A stretch of DNA of 64,000 nt, taken from assembly GCA_964614095.1 (NCBI GenBank), contig CAZTJO010000001.1:1-64000 (forward strand), in the 5' to 3' direction. Made by a program: the position numbers and the translations under genes. This DNA comes from CAZWKX01 sp964614095 (GTDB lineage Bacteria; Actinomycetota; Acidimicrobiia; Spongiisociales; UBA11373). The notes beneath the pieces were generated by a model that did not search any database, was not told where the DNA came from, and saw only the letters and a list, made by a program, of their open reading frames with translations. This document shows, piece after piece, positions 1 through 7,893 of this stretch (within the stretch, counting starts at the first letter, position 1; every line of letters begins with the position of its first letter).

Positions 1-98
1 GGGGAAGGAACGTCTACGGGCCACTCCTATGAGGCCACCCTCGCCTGGGCCAGCGCTACCTCATCAGTGCAGTCGAGTCGATCCCACCGGCTGCCGGC

Positions 99-917
99 TC
101 ACTCTTCCTCTGGAGGGCGCCACCAGACCACCTTGCGCCCCTCGAAAAGCTCCATGAGCGCCCCGTTCACCTCTTCGGGCCGCTCGATGGGCGGCAGGTG
201 GCCGGCATCAGAGACCACGACGACCCGGGCTCCGGGGATAGCGTCCGCCATGGATCGCATCTGCGACGGCGGGGTCAGGGCGTCCATCTCACCCGACATG
301 ACAAGTGCGGGAACGCTGATGGTGGGCAGCAAGGTGCTGCGATCGGGCCGATCCCTCATCCCGACTAGGGCCGCCACCATGGTCTCGTACCGGGTGCCCT
401 CGACCATCGACCGCACCCGGGCCTGCACCGCCGGCAGAGGATTGGGAGCCAGCAGCGACTGGATGACCTCGTTGGCAAAAATGGCACGACCCTTGTCCAG
501 CAGCGTGTCGACGGCGTGCTGTCTACCTGTCTTCGCCTCGGGCGAGTCGCCGGCGGCACGGGTGTCCAGCAGCGAAATCGTGCGCACCAGAGAGGGGCGC
601 AGCTCCCAGAGGGCAAGCGCCACGTAGCCGCCCATCGACAGGCCGACAATATCGGCCTGGTCGGCACCGAGAGCCTCGATCAGCGCCGCCAGGTCGTCGG
701 CGAACACCTCCATGGACAGCGTGGGCTCGACGACGGGGTCGGAACGTCCAAAACCGCGCAGATCGACGGCGACACACCGGCGCACATGGCCCAAGCCGTT
801 GAGCTGGTTGAGCCACAGGCTGTGGTCGAGCGGAAACCCATGCACGAAGATGGCGAGCCGGCCCTCGCCGGCCTCGCGGTAGTAGAGCATCGTCCCGTTG
901 ACGCGAGCGTACGGCAC
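99..917 (-). CDS. alpha/beta-hydrolase
   Basis: A cytoplasmic alpha/beta-hydrolase of about 272 residues with no signal peptide. It shows the oxyanion-region HGFPLD motif, the nucleophile elbow GLSMGG, an acidic residue in GEMDALTPP and the final catalytic His in DAGHLPP, so the Ser-Asp-His triad looks intact. The layout resembles the 3-oxoadipate enol-lactonase/esterase branch, but no substrate can be assigned. I chose the GTG at 917 because a GGAGG lies 8 nt upstream; a longer form from ATG 947 is also open. It is transcribed away from the nuclease lipoprotein gene, with a palindrome in the shared upstream region. Confidence 0.85.
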   Translation of the reverse strand: MPYARVNGTMLYYREAGEGRLAIFVHGFPLDHSLWLNQLNGLGHVRRCVAVDLRGFGRSDPVVEPTLSMEVFADDLAALIEALGADQADIVGLSMGGYVALALWELRPSLVRTISLLDTRAAGDSPEAKTGRQHAVDTLLDKGRAIFANEVIQSLLAPNPLPAVQARVRSMVEGTRYETMVAALVGMRDRPDRSTLLPTISVPALVMSGEMDALTPPSQMRSMADAIPGARVVVVSDAGHLPPIERPEEVNGALMELFEGRKVVWWRPPEEE

Positions 918-996
918 CGGCCTGACCTCCTGTCCTTGGCCTGCCATCGGCGCCGGCGTGCAGGTCCTTTAATCGGCGCAACCCAGGTTTCTAACA

Positions 997-1009
997 GGTT
1001 GTCACAACC
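997..1009. promoter_or_regulatory. 13-bp palindrome, candidate operator
   Basis: GGTTGT-C-ACAACC is a perfect inverted repeat (6-bp arms, 1-nt centre) in the region shared by the divergent hydrolase and nuclease genes. A second inverted repeat, AACC-CA-GGTT, sits at 980-989. A dimeric repressor site is an inference; no regulator gene is adjacent. Confidence 0.3.
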
Positions 1010-1107
1010 AGCGTGCCGTCGGACATCCAGAGCGCGAAAACCTCGGCCAGAAACCCGGTACAGATGAGCCTTCCCCTCCCTCCGAACCGGCGCTACCGTG
1101 CCCATCG

Positions 1108-1950
1108 GTGAGACCACACCACAGCCTGCCCTTCGTTCTGCTCGTCGCCTTCCTCGTTTCATGCGGCGACGGCGCCTCCGGCGCGCAGACCACTGTCCCG
1201 GCACTACAGACCACCGTCCCGCTCTCCGGCGGCACCGCAGCCGCCGTACTCAAGGTGTTTGACGGCGACACCCTGCTTGTCCTCGCCGACGGCGCCGAGG
1301 AGGAAGTGCGCCTGCTCGGCATCAATGCTCCCGAGCGGGACGAGTGCTACGCCGAGCCTGCCGCCGCCGCTCTTGCCCGGCTCACTGCATCGGGCCGCGT
1401 CGCCATCGACACTTCCGCCGGCCGGGATGGCTACGGACGCCTGCTCGGCTACGTCTATGTCGACGGCGCTCTCGCCAATCTCACTCTCATCACAGAGGGC
1501 GCCGCCATCGCCACCCACACCGAGCACGAGATGCTCGACGAGTTCCTCGCCGCCGAGGAGGCGGCGTTCGCGGCCTCCTCGGGGCTCTGGGCGGCAGAGG
1601 CCTGCGGGCCCGCCACCATTGCCGGAATCGAGATCGTCGCGGTTGCAGCCAATCCGGCCGGCCCCGATGAGGTTGACCTCGACGGCGAGTACGTCACCCT
1701 CTCCTTCATGGGCGCCGCCGCCGATCTTTCAGGGTGGACGCTGCGTGACGAGTCGTCGCAGCACCGCTATCGCTTCCCCCAAGGCACCCAGCTGGGCCCC
1801 CGGCTGCGGGTTCACACCGGCTGCGGCGCAGACACCACCACCGATCTCTACTGGTGCGCCGATGGGCCGGTGTGGAACAACGCCGGCGACAGCATCCTGC
1901 TGCTCGACCCCAGCGGCAACGTCGCCGACCGCCTTCGCTACTCAGGCTGA
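1108..1950 (+). CDS. secreted lipoprotein: staphylococcal-nuclease-like domain plus lamin-tail-like domain
   Basis: A 280-residue exported protein. The N-terminus is a lipoprotein signal with lipobox LVSC (Cys19). A short Thr-rich linker leads to a thermonuclease (SNase) fold at about 45-165, with the Ca-binding VFDGDT (50-55), VRLLGINAPE (67-76) and a second-Arg region GYGRLLGYVY (around residue 111), so the catalytic set appears present. From about 172 to the end it resembles a lamin-tail/LTD beta-sandwich (IEIVAV, YVTLSF, DLSGWTLRD, GDSILLLD). The start is GTG 1108: a TACCGT -10 box at 1094-1099 leaves 8 nt before it, implying a leaderless mRNA. Likely role: membrane-anchored degradation or scavenging of extracellular nucleic acid; the partner of the LTD domain is unknown. 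Confidence 0.85.
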   Translation: MRPHHSLPFVLLVAFLVSCGDGASGAQTTVPALQTTVPLSGGTAAAVLKVFDGDTLLVLADGAEEEVRLLGINAPERDECYAEPAAAALARLTASGRVAIDTSAGRDGYGRLLGYVYVDGALANLTLITEGAAIATHTEHEMLDEFLAAEEAAFAASSGLWAAEACGPATIAGIEIVAVAANPAGPDEVDLDGEYVTLSFMGAAADLSGWTLRDESSQHRYRFPQGTQLGPRLRVHTGCGADTTTDLYWCADGPVWNNAGDSILLLDPSGNVADRLRYSG

Positions 1951-1982
1951 GACAGGCAGCTGCCCCCGGTAGCCTGTCGGCC

Positions 1983-2987
1983 ATGCCCGAGCCGCTCCTC
2001 GACGCCAGAAGTCGACCCCTGCACTACCTCCGCATCTCGGTGACCGATCGATGCAACTTCCGCTGCCGCTACTGCATGCCCCGTGAGGTGTTCGGCCACG
2101 ACCACAAGTTTCTGCCGCGCCGCGAGCTGCTCACCTTCGAGGAGATCGAGCGGTTGGCCCGGGTCTTCGCCTCACTGGGAGTGCACAAGATCCGCATCAC
2201 CGGCGGTGAGCCCCTCCTACGACGAGAGGTGGAGCATCTGGTTGCCCTCCTCCCCGCCGTGCCCGGCATCGATGAGCTCGCCATGACCACCAACGGCGCC
2301 CTGCTCGCCGCCAAGGCGGCCGGTCTCGCCGCCGCCGGCCTGCACCGCATCACGGTGAGTCTCGATTCACTGGACGACGCCGCCTTCAGGACCCTGAGCG
2401 ACACCGAGACGCATGTTGCCGAGGTGCTCGCCGGCATTGATGCCGCGTCTGCGGCCGGGCTGCCGGTCAAGATCAATGCCGTCGTCAAACGCGGCATCAA
2501 CGAAAACGGCATCGTTGCTCTGGCCCGCCACTTCAAAGACGGCGGTCACGTGCTCCGCTTCGTCGAGTACATGGACGTGGGCCACAGCAACGGCTGGCGG
2601 CTCGATGACGTCGTGCCCGCCGGCGAGATCCTTGCCGCCATCGACGCCGAATTGCCCATCGAGGCGGTGGCCGGTGACGGCGGCGTCGCCTGCCGCTACC
2701 GCTATCGGGACGGCTCCGGGGAGATCGGGATCATCGCCTCGGTCACCCAGCCCTTCTGCGGCACCTGCAGCAGAGCCCGCCTATCGGCCGACGGAGTGCT
2801 CTACACCTGCCTGTTCGCCACCACAGGCCACAGCCTGCGCGATCTGCTGCGCAACGGCTCGTCGGATGCCGACATCGAAGCGGCGGTGCGGAGCATCTGG
2901 GCCGGTCGTGCCGACCATTACTCCGAGATCCGCTCGGCGTCCACCGTCAACCTGCCCAAGGTGGAGATGTCCTACATAGGGGGCTAA
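1983..2987 (+). CDS. moaA: GTP 3',8-cyclase MoaA (molybdenum cofactor step 1)
   Basis: A radical-SAM enzyme of 334 residues that, with MoaC, converts GTP to cyclic pyranopterin monophosphate for molybdenum cofactor. The N-terminal cluster motif CNFRCRYC and GGEPLLR are clear; the C-terminal cluster is CGTCSRARL followed by YTC, and the protein ends in the conserved Gly-Gly tail. The frame is open upstream to 1854, but ATG 1983 is the better start: TAGCCT at 1970-1975 sits 7 nt before it and MPEPLLDARSRPLHYLR matches where MoaA proteins begin. No other moa gene is in the window, so it is isolated from its pathway partners here. Confidence 0.95.
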   Translation: MPEPLLDARSRPLHYLRISVTDRCNFRCRYCMPREVFGHDHKFLPRRELLTFEEIERLARVFASLGVHKIRITGGEPLLRREVEHLVALLPAVPGIDELAMTTNGALLAAKAAGLAAAGLHRITVSLDSLDDAAFRTLSDTETHVAEVLAGIDAASAAGLPVKINAVVKRGINENGIVALARHFKDGGHVLRFVEYMDVGHSNGWRLDDVVPAGEILAAIDAELPIEAVAGDGGVACRYRYRDGSGEIGIIASVTQPFCGTCSRARLSADGVLYTCLFATTGHSLRDLLRNGSSDADIEAAVRSIWAGRADHYSEIRSASTVNLPKVEMSYIGG

Positions 2988-3002
2988 CCGCGGTCGCATC
3001 GG

Positions 3003-3017
3003 CGGGGCGGCGCCCCG
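3003..3017. terminator. short GC hairpin between convergent genes
   Basis: CGGGGC-GGC-GCCCCG forms a 6-bp stem with a 3-nt loop in the 58-bp gap between the ends of moaA and the P5C dehydrogenase gene. There is no clear T-tract, so bidirectional termination is only plausible. Confidence 0.35.
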
Positions 3018-3045
3018 ACGGCGGCACCCCGCAGACGTGTTGTTG

Positions 3046-4599
3046 TCAGGTCACCCAGCGCTCAGCGACGGTCTTCATCTCCAGGAACAGGCGCAGATAG
3101 TCGGGCCCGCCGGCCTTGGCATTGGATCCCGACAGTTTGAAGCCGCCAAAGGGCTGCACCCCGACGAGGGCGCCGGTGATCTTCCGGTTGACGTACAGGT
3201 TGCCCACGTGGAACTCGCGGCGAGCCTGCTCGATGCGGGCCCGATCGCGGGAGTACACCCCGCCGGTGAGTCCGAACTCAGTGCTGTTGGCGATGGCGAT
3301 CGCCTCGTCGTAGTCCTTGGCCCGGATCACTGAGAACACCGGGCCGAAGATCTCGTGTTGGGCTAGCCGCGCCTGCGGATCCACATCGGAGAACACCGTG
3401 GGCTCGATGTAGTAGCCGCCGTCCCTGTCGATGGCGGAGCCGCCGGTGACAAGCTTCGCCTCCTTCTTGCCTAGTTCGATCTCCTCGAGGATCATTCCGT
3501 GCTGGATCTCGGAGATCACCGGTCCCACGGCGAAATTGTCGGGGGCCGGACCCACCTGGAGCGCCGCGGCCGCCGCAGCGACTCCCGCCAGCACCTCATC
3601 GTGAATCTCATCGACGAGGATCAGCCGGGAGCAAGCCGAGCACTTCTGGCCCTGGAACCCGTAGGCCGAACGGACCGCATCGCCAATCGCGGCGGCCAGG
3701 TCGGCCGTCTCATCGACGATGAGGGCGTCCTTGCCGCCCATCTCCAAATAGGCCCGCTTCAGCCACTTCTGACCGGGCTGCACCTTTGCCGAACGCTCGG
3801 CGATGCGCAGGCCCACTTCCTTGGATCCGGTGAAGTTCACAAAGCGGGTCCTGGCGTCGTCCACCAGCAGGTCGCCCACTTCGCTGCCCGGCCCGGGCAG
3901 GAAGTTGATAACGCCGGCGGGGAAGCCGGCCTCGGCAACAAGCTCCATGAACCCGGCACCGACCACCGGTGTCGTCGATGCCGGCTTGAGCACCACGGTG
4001 TTACCCGCCAGCACCGGGCCGATGGTCATCCCGGCAAGGATGGCGAGCGGGAAGTTCCACGGAGGAATAACCACCCCGGCGCCCATCGGGATCAGGTGAG
4101 ATTCGTTCTCCTCACCGGCAAAGTGGGTCACGGAGACCGGCTGTGCCAGCCGGATGGCCTCACGGGCGTAGTAGTCGCAGAAATCGAGAGCCTCACAGAC
4201 GTCGGCCTCGGCCTCGAGCCAGTTCTTGCCCGCCTCGAAACACTGCGTGGCAGCGAGTTCATACTTGTGAGCCCGCATGAGAGCGGCAAGTCTCATGCCG
4301 CACCGGGCCCGCGCCTCGGCGCTCAGCGATGCCCAAGCCGGAAAGGCGGCCCATGCGGCATCGAGAGCCCGGTCCGCCTCGGCCGCTCCGGCCGACGCCA
4401 CAGTGCCGACTACCTGGGCCGGCTTCGACGGGTTGACGCTCTCGATTCTGCGCTTGGTGTCGACTGCTTCGCCGCCGATGACCAGCGGGTGATGCCCTCC
4501 AAGGCTGGACGCGACTGCAGCCACGGCGGCTTCGAAAGCGGCCTTCACCGCGGGGTCACTGTGATTCGAATAGGGCTCGGGACGGTAGGGCTCGAACAT
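3046..4599 (-). CDS. pruA: L-glutamate gamma-semialdehyde (1-pyrroline-5-carboxylate) dehydrogenase
   Basis: A 517-residue monofunctional aldehyde dehydrogenase that oxidises glutamate semialdehyde to glutamate in proline/arginine breakdown. Seen: NAD-site FTGSKEVG, the general-base Glu in LEMGGKDALIVD, the catalytic Cys within FQGQKCSACSR, and a C-terminal GVQPFGGFKLSG. Length and the N-terminal EPYSNHSDP region match the PruA/RocA group rather than the bifunctional PutA. The ATG is preceded by a purine-rich GGAGAGGAG ribosome site. It follows the MFS gene on the same strand with an 83-bp gap; proline dehydrogenase is not in the window. Confidence 0.93.
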   Translation of the reverse strand: MFEPYRPEPYSNHSDPAVKAAFEAAVAAVASSLGGHHPLVIGGEAVDTKRRIESVNPSKPAQVVGTVASAGAAEADRALDAAWAAFPAWASLSAEARARCGMRLAALMRAHKYELAATQCFEAGKNWLEAEADVCEALDFCDYYAREAIRLAQPVSVTHFAGEENESHLIPMGAGVVIPPWNFPLAILAGMTIGPVLAGNTVVLKPASTTPVVGAGFMELVAEAGFPAGVINFLPGPGSEVGDLLVDDARTRFVNFTGSKEVGLRIAERSAKVQPGQKWLKRAYLEMGGKDALIVDETADLAAAIGDAVRSAYGFQGQKCSACSRLILVDEIHDEVLAGVAAAAAALQVGPAPDNFAVGPVISEIQHGMILEEIELGKKEAKLVTGGSAIDRDGGYYIEPTVFSDVDPQARLAQHEIFGPVFSVIRAKDYDEAIAIANSTEFGLTGGVYSRDRARIEQARREFHVGNLYVNRKITGALVGVQPFGGFKLSGSNAKAGGPDYLRLFLEMKTVAERWVT

Positions 4600-4682
4600 G
4601 GGCTCCTCTCCTTCAGCGCCTCAGTATGCCGCTTTCGCAAGGCAGGTCGTTCATCTGCGATCGGCCGGTGGCCATCTCCGGC

Positions 4683-5966
4683 CTACCCCGTCCGTATTTC
4701 GGAGCCTTCCTCCTCCGACCAGTCCCGCGGTTCATCGTCGACACCCTGCAGCACGATCCGCCCGGCGACGACAAAACAGAGGAGTGTGGCCAGAGCGGCC
4801 TCACGCGGCCAACCGAAGATCGCCACTTCGAGGCCCCAAATCATCGGACCCAGCATGGTGGCGAACCGGCCCACGGTGGCGTAAAGACCGTAAAACTCAC
4901 CGAGGAAGGCGGGCGGTGAGATGCGCTGCATGTAGACACGATCGGCGGCCCAGGTGGCACCAAGGGCGATCCCGCCAAGAGCACCGAGCGGCCACGCGAG
5001 CACTCCCAGACTCGTGGCGCCTCCCGCAATGCCCACCGCCATGGCCGCCATCCAAGTGTGGAGCACTCCGTGCAGCAACCGGCGCGGCCCGACACGGTCG
5101 ACGATCCGCCCCCCAACAAAGCCGCCGACGACGGCGCCAAAGATGGCGACGATGAGCAGATCCTGAACCTGGTCGTCGGTGAAACCGAGCTCCTGGATGG
5201 CGTAAATGGTGAGAAACCCTCCGATGAGCGTGTTCACCGCATCGGTGTAGAGGAAGCGCCCCACCAAGAACCGGGTCACGCCCCGGTGGCGACGGGTGCG
5301 GCGCCAGGCGTCGACGAGCCGAGCCAAGCTGGCCGCCAGAGCCGGCGGCGGACCAGCGCGTCGGACTCGGGGCCGCTCCTGCACGAAGAAGAACATCGGC
5401 AGGGCGAACACGAGGAAGCCCACCGCGATGGCGCGGAACACCACCGGATAGCCGTAGCGATCCAGTAGCGCCACCCCGATGGCCCAGGCCACCACCGAAC
5501 CCAGGTACCCGACACCGACCCCCATGCCGGAGACCCATCCGATGGTCTCGGGTGTGCTCACATCCGGCAGCATGGCGTCGTAGACCACGGAGCCGAGGTG
5601 GAACCCGATCAGACCCACAGCGAAGAGCACCAGCGAGGCCGCCGTCGGCACCGAAGCGATGAAAAAAGTCGCCACCACCGCAACGGCCGTGGTGGGGACA
5701 AGGTATGGAATCCGACTGCCGCGATGGTCGCTGCGAGCGCCGATCCAAGGACCCAGCACCACCACGATCACCATAGCCGCGTCTATAGCTACGGCCAGGG
5801 CCAAGTCGGGCTCCCCGCCACCGCGGAGCATGGTCGGCAGGCGGCCGACGTTCTTTTCGAGCCACTCGGGGAAGTAGAGGCTGCCCACGCCCAGGGCGAA
5901 GATCGTGTTCGCCAAGTCATATACGGCCCATGAGGCGATGCTCACACGGGTTGGACGCCAGGTCAC
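4683..5966 (-). CDS. MFS transporter, UMF1/Atg22-like
   Basis: An integral membrane protein of 427 residues with about 11-12 hydrophobic segments. The N-terminal SWAVYDLANTIF and the large periplasmic loop before the second helix are typical of the UMF1 (Atg22-like) branch of the major facilitator superfamily; GARSDHRGSR is the expected cytoplasmic loop motif and GGRIVDRVGPRRL a second one. Substrate unknown; related fungal proteins export amino acids from the vacuole. Start GTG 5966 has TAGATT (5973-5978) only 6 nt upstream, so the mRNA is probably leaderless. Confidence 0.88.
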   Translation of the reverse strand: MTWRPTRVSIASWAVYDLANTIFALGVGSLYFPEWLEKNVGRLPTMLRGGGEPDLALAVAIDAAMVIVVVLGPWIGARSDHRGSRIPYLVPTTAVAVVATFFIASVPTAASLVLFAVGLIGFHLGSVVYDAMLPDVSTPETIGWVSGMGVGVGYLGSVVAWAIGVALLDRYGYPVVFRAIAVGFLVFALPMFFFVQERPRVRRAGPPPALAASLARLVDAWRRTRRHRGVTRFLVGRFLYTDAVNTLIGGFLTIYAIQELGFTDDQVQDLLIVAIFGAVVGGFVGGRIVDRVGPRRLLHGVLHTWMAAMAVGIAGGATSLGVLAWPLGALGGIALGATWAADRVYMQRISPPAFLGEFYGLYATVGRFATMLGPMIWGLEVAIFGWPREAALATLLCFVVAGRIVLQGVDDEPRDWSEEEGSEIRTG

Positions 5967-6028
5967 CGAGCGAATCTATCAGCAAACACTGGCCTCACCT
6001 TCACACCGGAGTGAAGGCGGATTGGCGC

Positions 6029-6187
6029 TCAGGCCGCGGTGGCGAGACGGCCGCCGCAGATCTCACACCGAGACGCCGGGCAGCGCTCCACCACGGTGAC
6101 GGCGATACCCGCGGCTCGCCACACCTCGAGATCGGAACCCGGCGTCACCTGCACCGAGGACTCGTTTCTGTCCCTTGTTCTCTTCAC
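6029..6187 (-). CDS. 52-residue Cys-containing protein of unknown function
   Basis: A small gene beginning VKRTRDRNESS and ending RCEICGGRLATAA, with three cysteines in a C-x4-C-x2-C arrangement near the C-terminus that could bind a metal. I recognise no family. GTG 6187 is chosen because the TACATT -10 box ends 6 nt before it; a TTG at 6229 in the same frame lies upstream of that promoter and is unlikely. It sits between the phosphoribosyltransferase and MFS genes on the same strand, but has its own promoter. Coding status is supported by promoter spacing and good frame composition, not by homology. Confidence 0.5.
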   Translation of the reverse strand: MKRTRDRNESSVQVTPGSDLEVWRAAGIAVTVVERCPASRCEICGGRLATAA

Positions 6188-6216
6188 GACATCAATGTAC
6201 GAGGCGGGTGTGACAG
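6188..6216 (-). promoter_or_regulatory. candidate DNA-damage (PafBC/RecA-NDp-type) promoter
   Basis: Reading the minus strand: CTGTCACAC, 8 nt, then TACATT, then 6 nt to GTG. The published actinobacterial RecA-NDp/PafBC element is TTGTCRGTG-N8-TANNNT. The spacing is exact and TGTCA plus TA...T agree, but the first T and the GTG part do not. Confidence 0.4.
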
Positions 6217-6244
6217 TAAACAGCGGCAAAAACCCCAGAGACGT

Positions 6245-6883
6245 CTAGCCGTGTTGTCCCGCCTCCAGCAGCGCCAGCACCTCGGCATCTGTTGTCTGCG
6301 AGAAGTTGTCGAACCAGTCACCCACTGCACGAAACCGCAGCGGCTGAAGCGGGCACACCACCTCATCCACCTCCGTGGCGATAAGACCGATCGTCGATGG
6401 TGGACCCACCGGCACCGCGCACGACAGGAAGGCAGCATCCTGGCGGGCCACAAACCCGACAACCGCCCTCAGTGTGGCTCCGGTGGCCACCCCATCGTCC
6501 ACCACGATCACCACCCGCCCTCTGATTTCGAGTGACCGGTCACCACGGTAGAGCTCCTCTCGCCTCCGCAGCTCCTCCAGCTGCCGCTCCGTCTCGGGGC
6601 CCAGATCTTCCTCGCCCACCCCGAGGCGTGACGCCATCTCACGATCGATGAGGGGCACGCCGTCCGGTGCCACGGCTCCAAGGGCCAGCTCCGGGCTCCA
6701 CGGGGCGCCAATCTTGCGCGCCACTACAACATCGAGGCTGCCGCCCAGAGCAGATGCGACCACGGAAGCCACCACCATGCCGCCGCGCGGAATGCCAAGC
6801 ACAAGCGGATTGCTGCCGGCATGGTGGGCCAGGTGCGTTGCCAGCACGGCGCCCGCCTCCTGCCGATCGCTGTAGCGCTGCAT
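6245..6883 (-). CDS. putative phosphoribosyltransferase
   Basis: A 212-residue type I PRTase-fold protein. The PRPP-binding loop is clear in VIVVDDGVATGATLRA (around 120-135) and the N-terminal LGIPRGGMVVA and DVVVARKIGAP are characteristic of the stand-alone actinobacterial phosphoribosyltransferases found next to stress proteins. The acceptor base is not identifiable, so purine salvage or a regulatory role is open. The start ATG 6883 has TAGCCT at 6890-6895, 6 nt upstream. It is divergent from the lipid kinase gene, with about 60 bp shared. Confidence 0.82.
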   Translation of the reverse strand: MQRYSDRQEAGAVLATHLAHHAGSNPLVLGIPRGGMVVASVVASALGGSLDVVVARKIGAPWSPELALGAVAPDGVPLIDREMASRLGVGEEDLGPETERQLEELRRREELYRGDRSLEIRGRVVIVVDDGVATGATLRAVVGFVARQDAAFLSCAVPVGPPSTIGLIATEVDEVVCPLQPLRFRAVGDWFDNFSQTTDAEVLALLEAGQHG

Positions 6884-6942
6884 GCGTGCAGGCTACCCGG
6901 GCATCACATACCCCAGCCGATACGGTCTACGCTCGACGGCAC

Positions 6943-7893
6943 ATGGAGCACCTGGCCCTCATCGCCAACCCGGCTGCATCAGGATTCACCGCCTCGCTGT
7001 TTCGCGACGTAGTGAACGTCCTTTCCGAGAAGTATTCGGTCACCAAGGTCTGGCCGGAAGGCTCGAGCGAGGCCCGCGCCGCAGCCGGGGAAGCCGCGGC
7101 TCAGGGTGCCGACATCGTGGTCGCCATGGGAGGTGATGGCATCGCCCATCAGGTCGCCGGGGCCCTGGTGGACACGACCGCAGTGCTGGGCATCGTTCCG
7201 GCAGGGACCGTCAACGTGCTCGCACGCCTCCTCGGCCTGCCGCTTCGGCCTCGCCAGGCTGCGCTTCACATCGCCTCGGCACCGGGACACCGCTCCCTCA
7301 CCGTGGCCAGAATCGAGGCGTCCGGCAGCGCCGGGACCCGTTCGGATGTTGCACTCTTTGCTGCAGGGATCGGCTTCGACGCGGCTGTGGTGGAGAGGGC
7401 CGAAAGGGAGCCGTTCCGCAAGCTGCGCTTCGGGGGCCTGCACTACGCCCGTAATGCCATAGCCACCCTCATCTCGGACTACCGCCACCGTCCCCCTTTC
7501 CTTCACGTCGAAGCCGAAGGACGGGCTGTAGACGCGGTGACCACTTTTGTGCAAATCCACGATCGATTCACCTATTTCTGGAGGATCCCGGTGCGCCTCT
7601 CCCCCGATCCCGGCCCGGCAGCCGTCGCCATCGAGCGACTAAACGCGATAACGGCCGTCCGCTTCGCCGCTCAGGCGGCCTGGACCGGAGACCTCGAATC
7701 GATACGCGGGGTCACGGTGTGGAGGCCCTTCAGGCGGCTCGTCGTCGAAGCGGACCCGGAGGCGCCCTTTGAGGCCGATGGCGAGTTGCTCGGGTCGGCG
7801 TCGCGGCTGGAGCTGAGCATCGCCCCGCGCGCACTGCGAGTGGTGGACCCGACTACAGACGTCTCAGCAGGTCGGGAGAGACCTCCCGCCTAG
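6943..7893 (+). CDS. diacylglycerol/lipid kinase family protein (YegS/DagK-like)
   Basis: A 316-residue member of the DAGK catalytic superfamily, which phosphorylates a lipid or sphingosine-like alcohol with ATP at the membrane surface. Seen: N-terminal LIANPAASG, the nucleotide loop VAMGGDGIAHQVAGAL, GTVNVLARLLGLP (the usual GTxNDFAR region with Asp replaced) and a C-terminal beta-domain ending EADGELLG. The ATG at 6943 is 9 nt after TACGCT (6928-6933); the frame is open further upstream but that part overlaps the divergent gene. Its last 41 bp overlap the end of the convergent eIF2B-like gene. Confidence 0.87.
   Translation: MEHLALIANPAASGFTASLFRDVVNVLSEKYSVTKVWPEGSSEARAAAGEAAAQGADIVVAMGGDGIAHQVAGALVDTTAVLGIVPAGTVNVLARLLGLPLRPRQAALHIASAPGHRSLTVARIEASGSAGTRSDVALFAAGIGFDAAVVERAEREPFRKLRFGGLHYARNAIATLISDYRHRPPFLHVEAEGRAVDAVTTFVQIHDRFTYFWRIPVRLSPDPGPAAVAIERLNAITAVRFAAQAAWTGDLESIRGVTVWRPFRRLVVEADPEAPFEADGELLGSASRLELSIAPRALRVVDPTTDVSAGRERPPA

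Noticed and set aside
1..98. Tail of a gene entering from the left
   Set aside because: Plus frames 1 and 3 are briefly open, the latter ending in TGA at 30-32, but too little is visible to support a coding call.
1854..1982. N-terminal extension of moaA
   Set aside because: It lies inside the nuclease gene, is Arg-rich, and a -10 box sits just before ATG 1983.
3499..4884. 461-codon open frame opposite the P5C dehydrogenase
   Set aside because: Antisense shadow of a complete, conserved enzyme.
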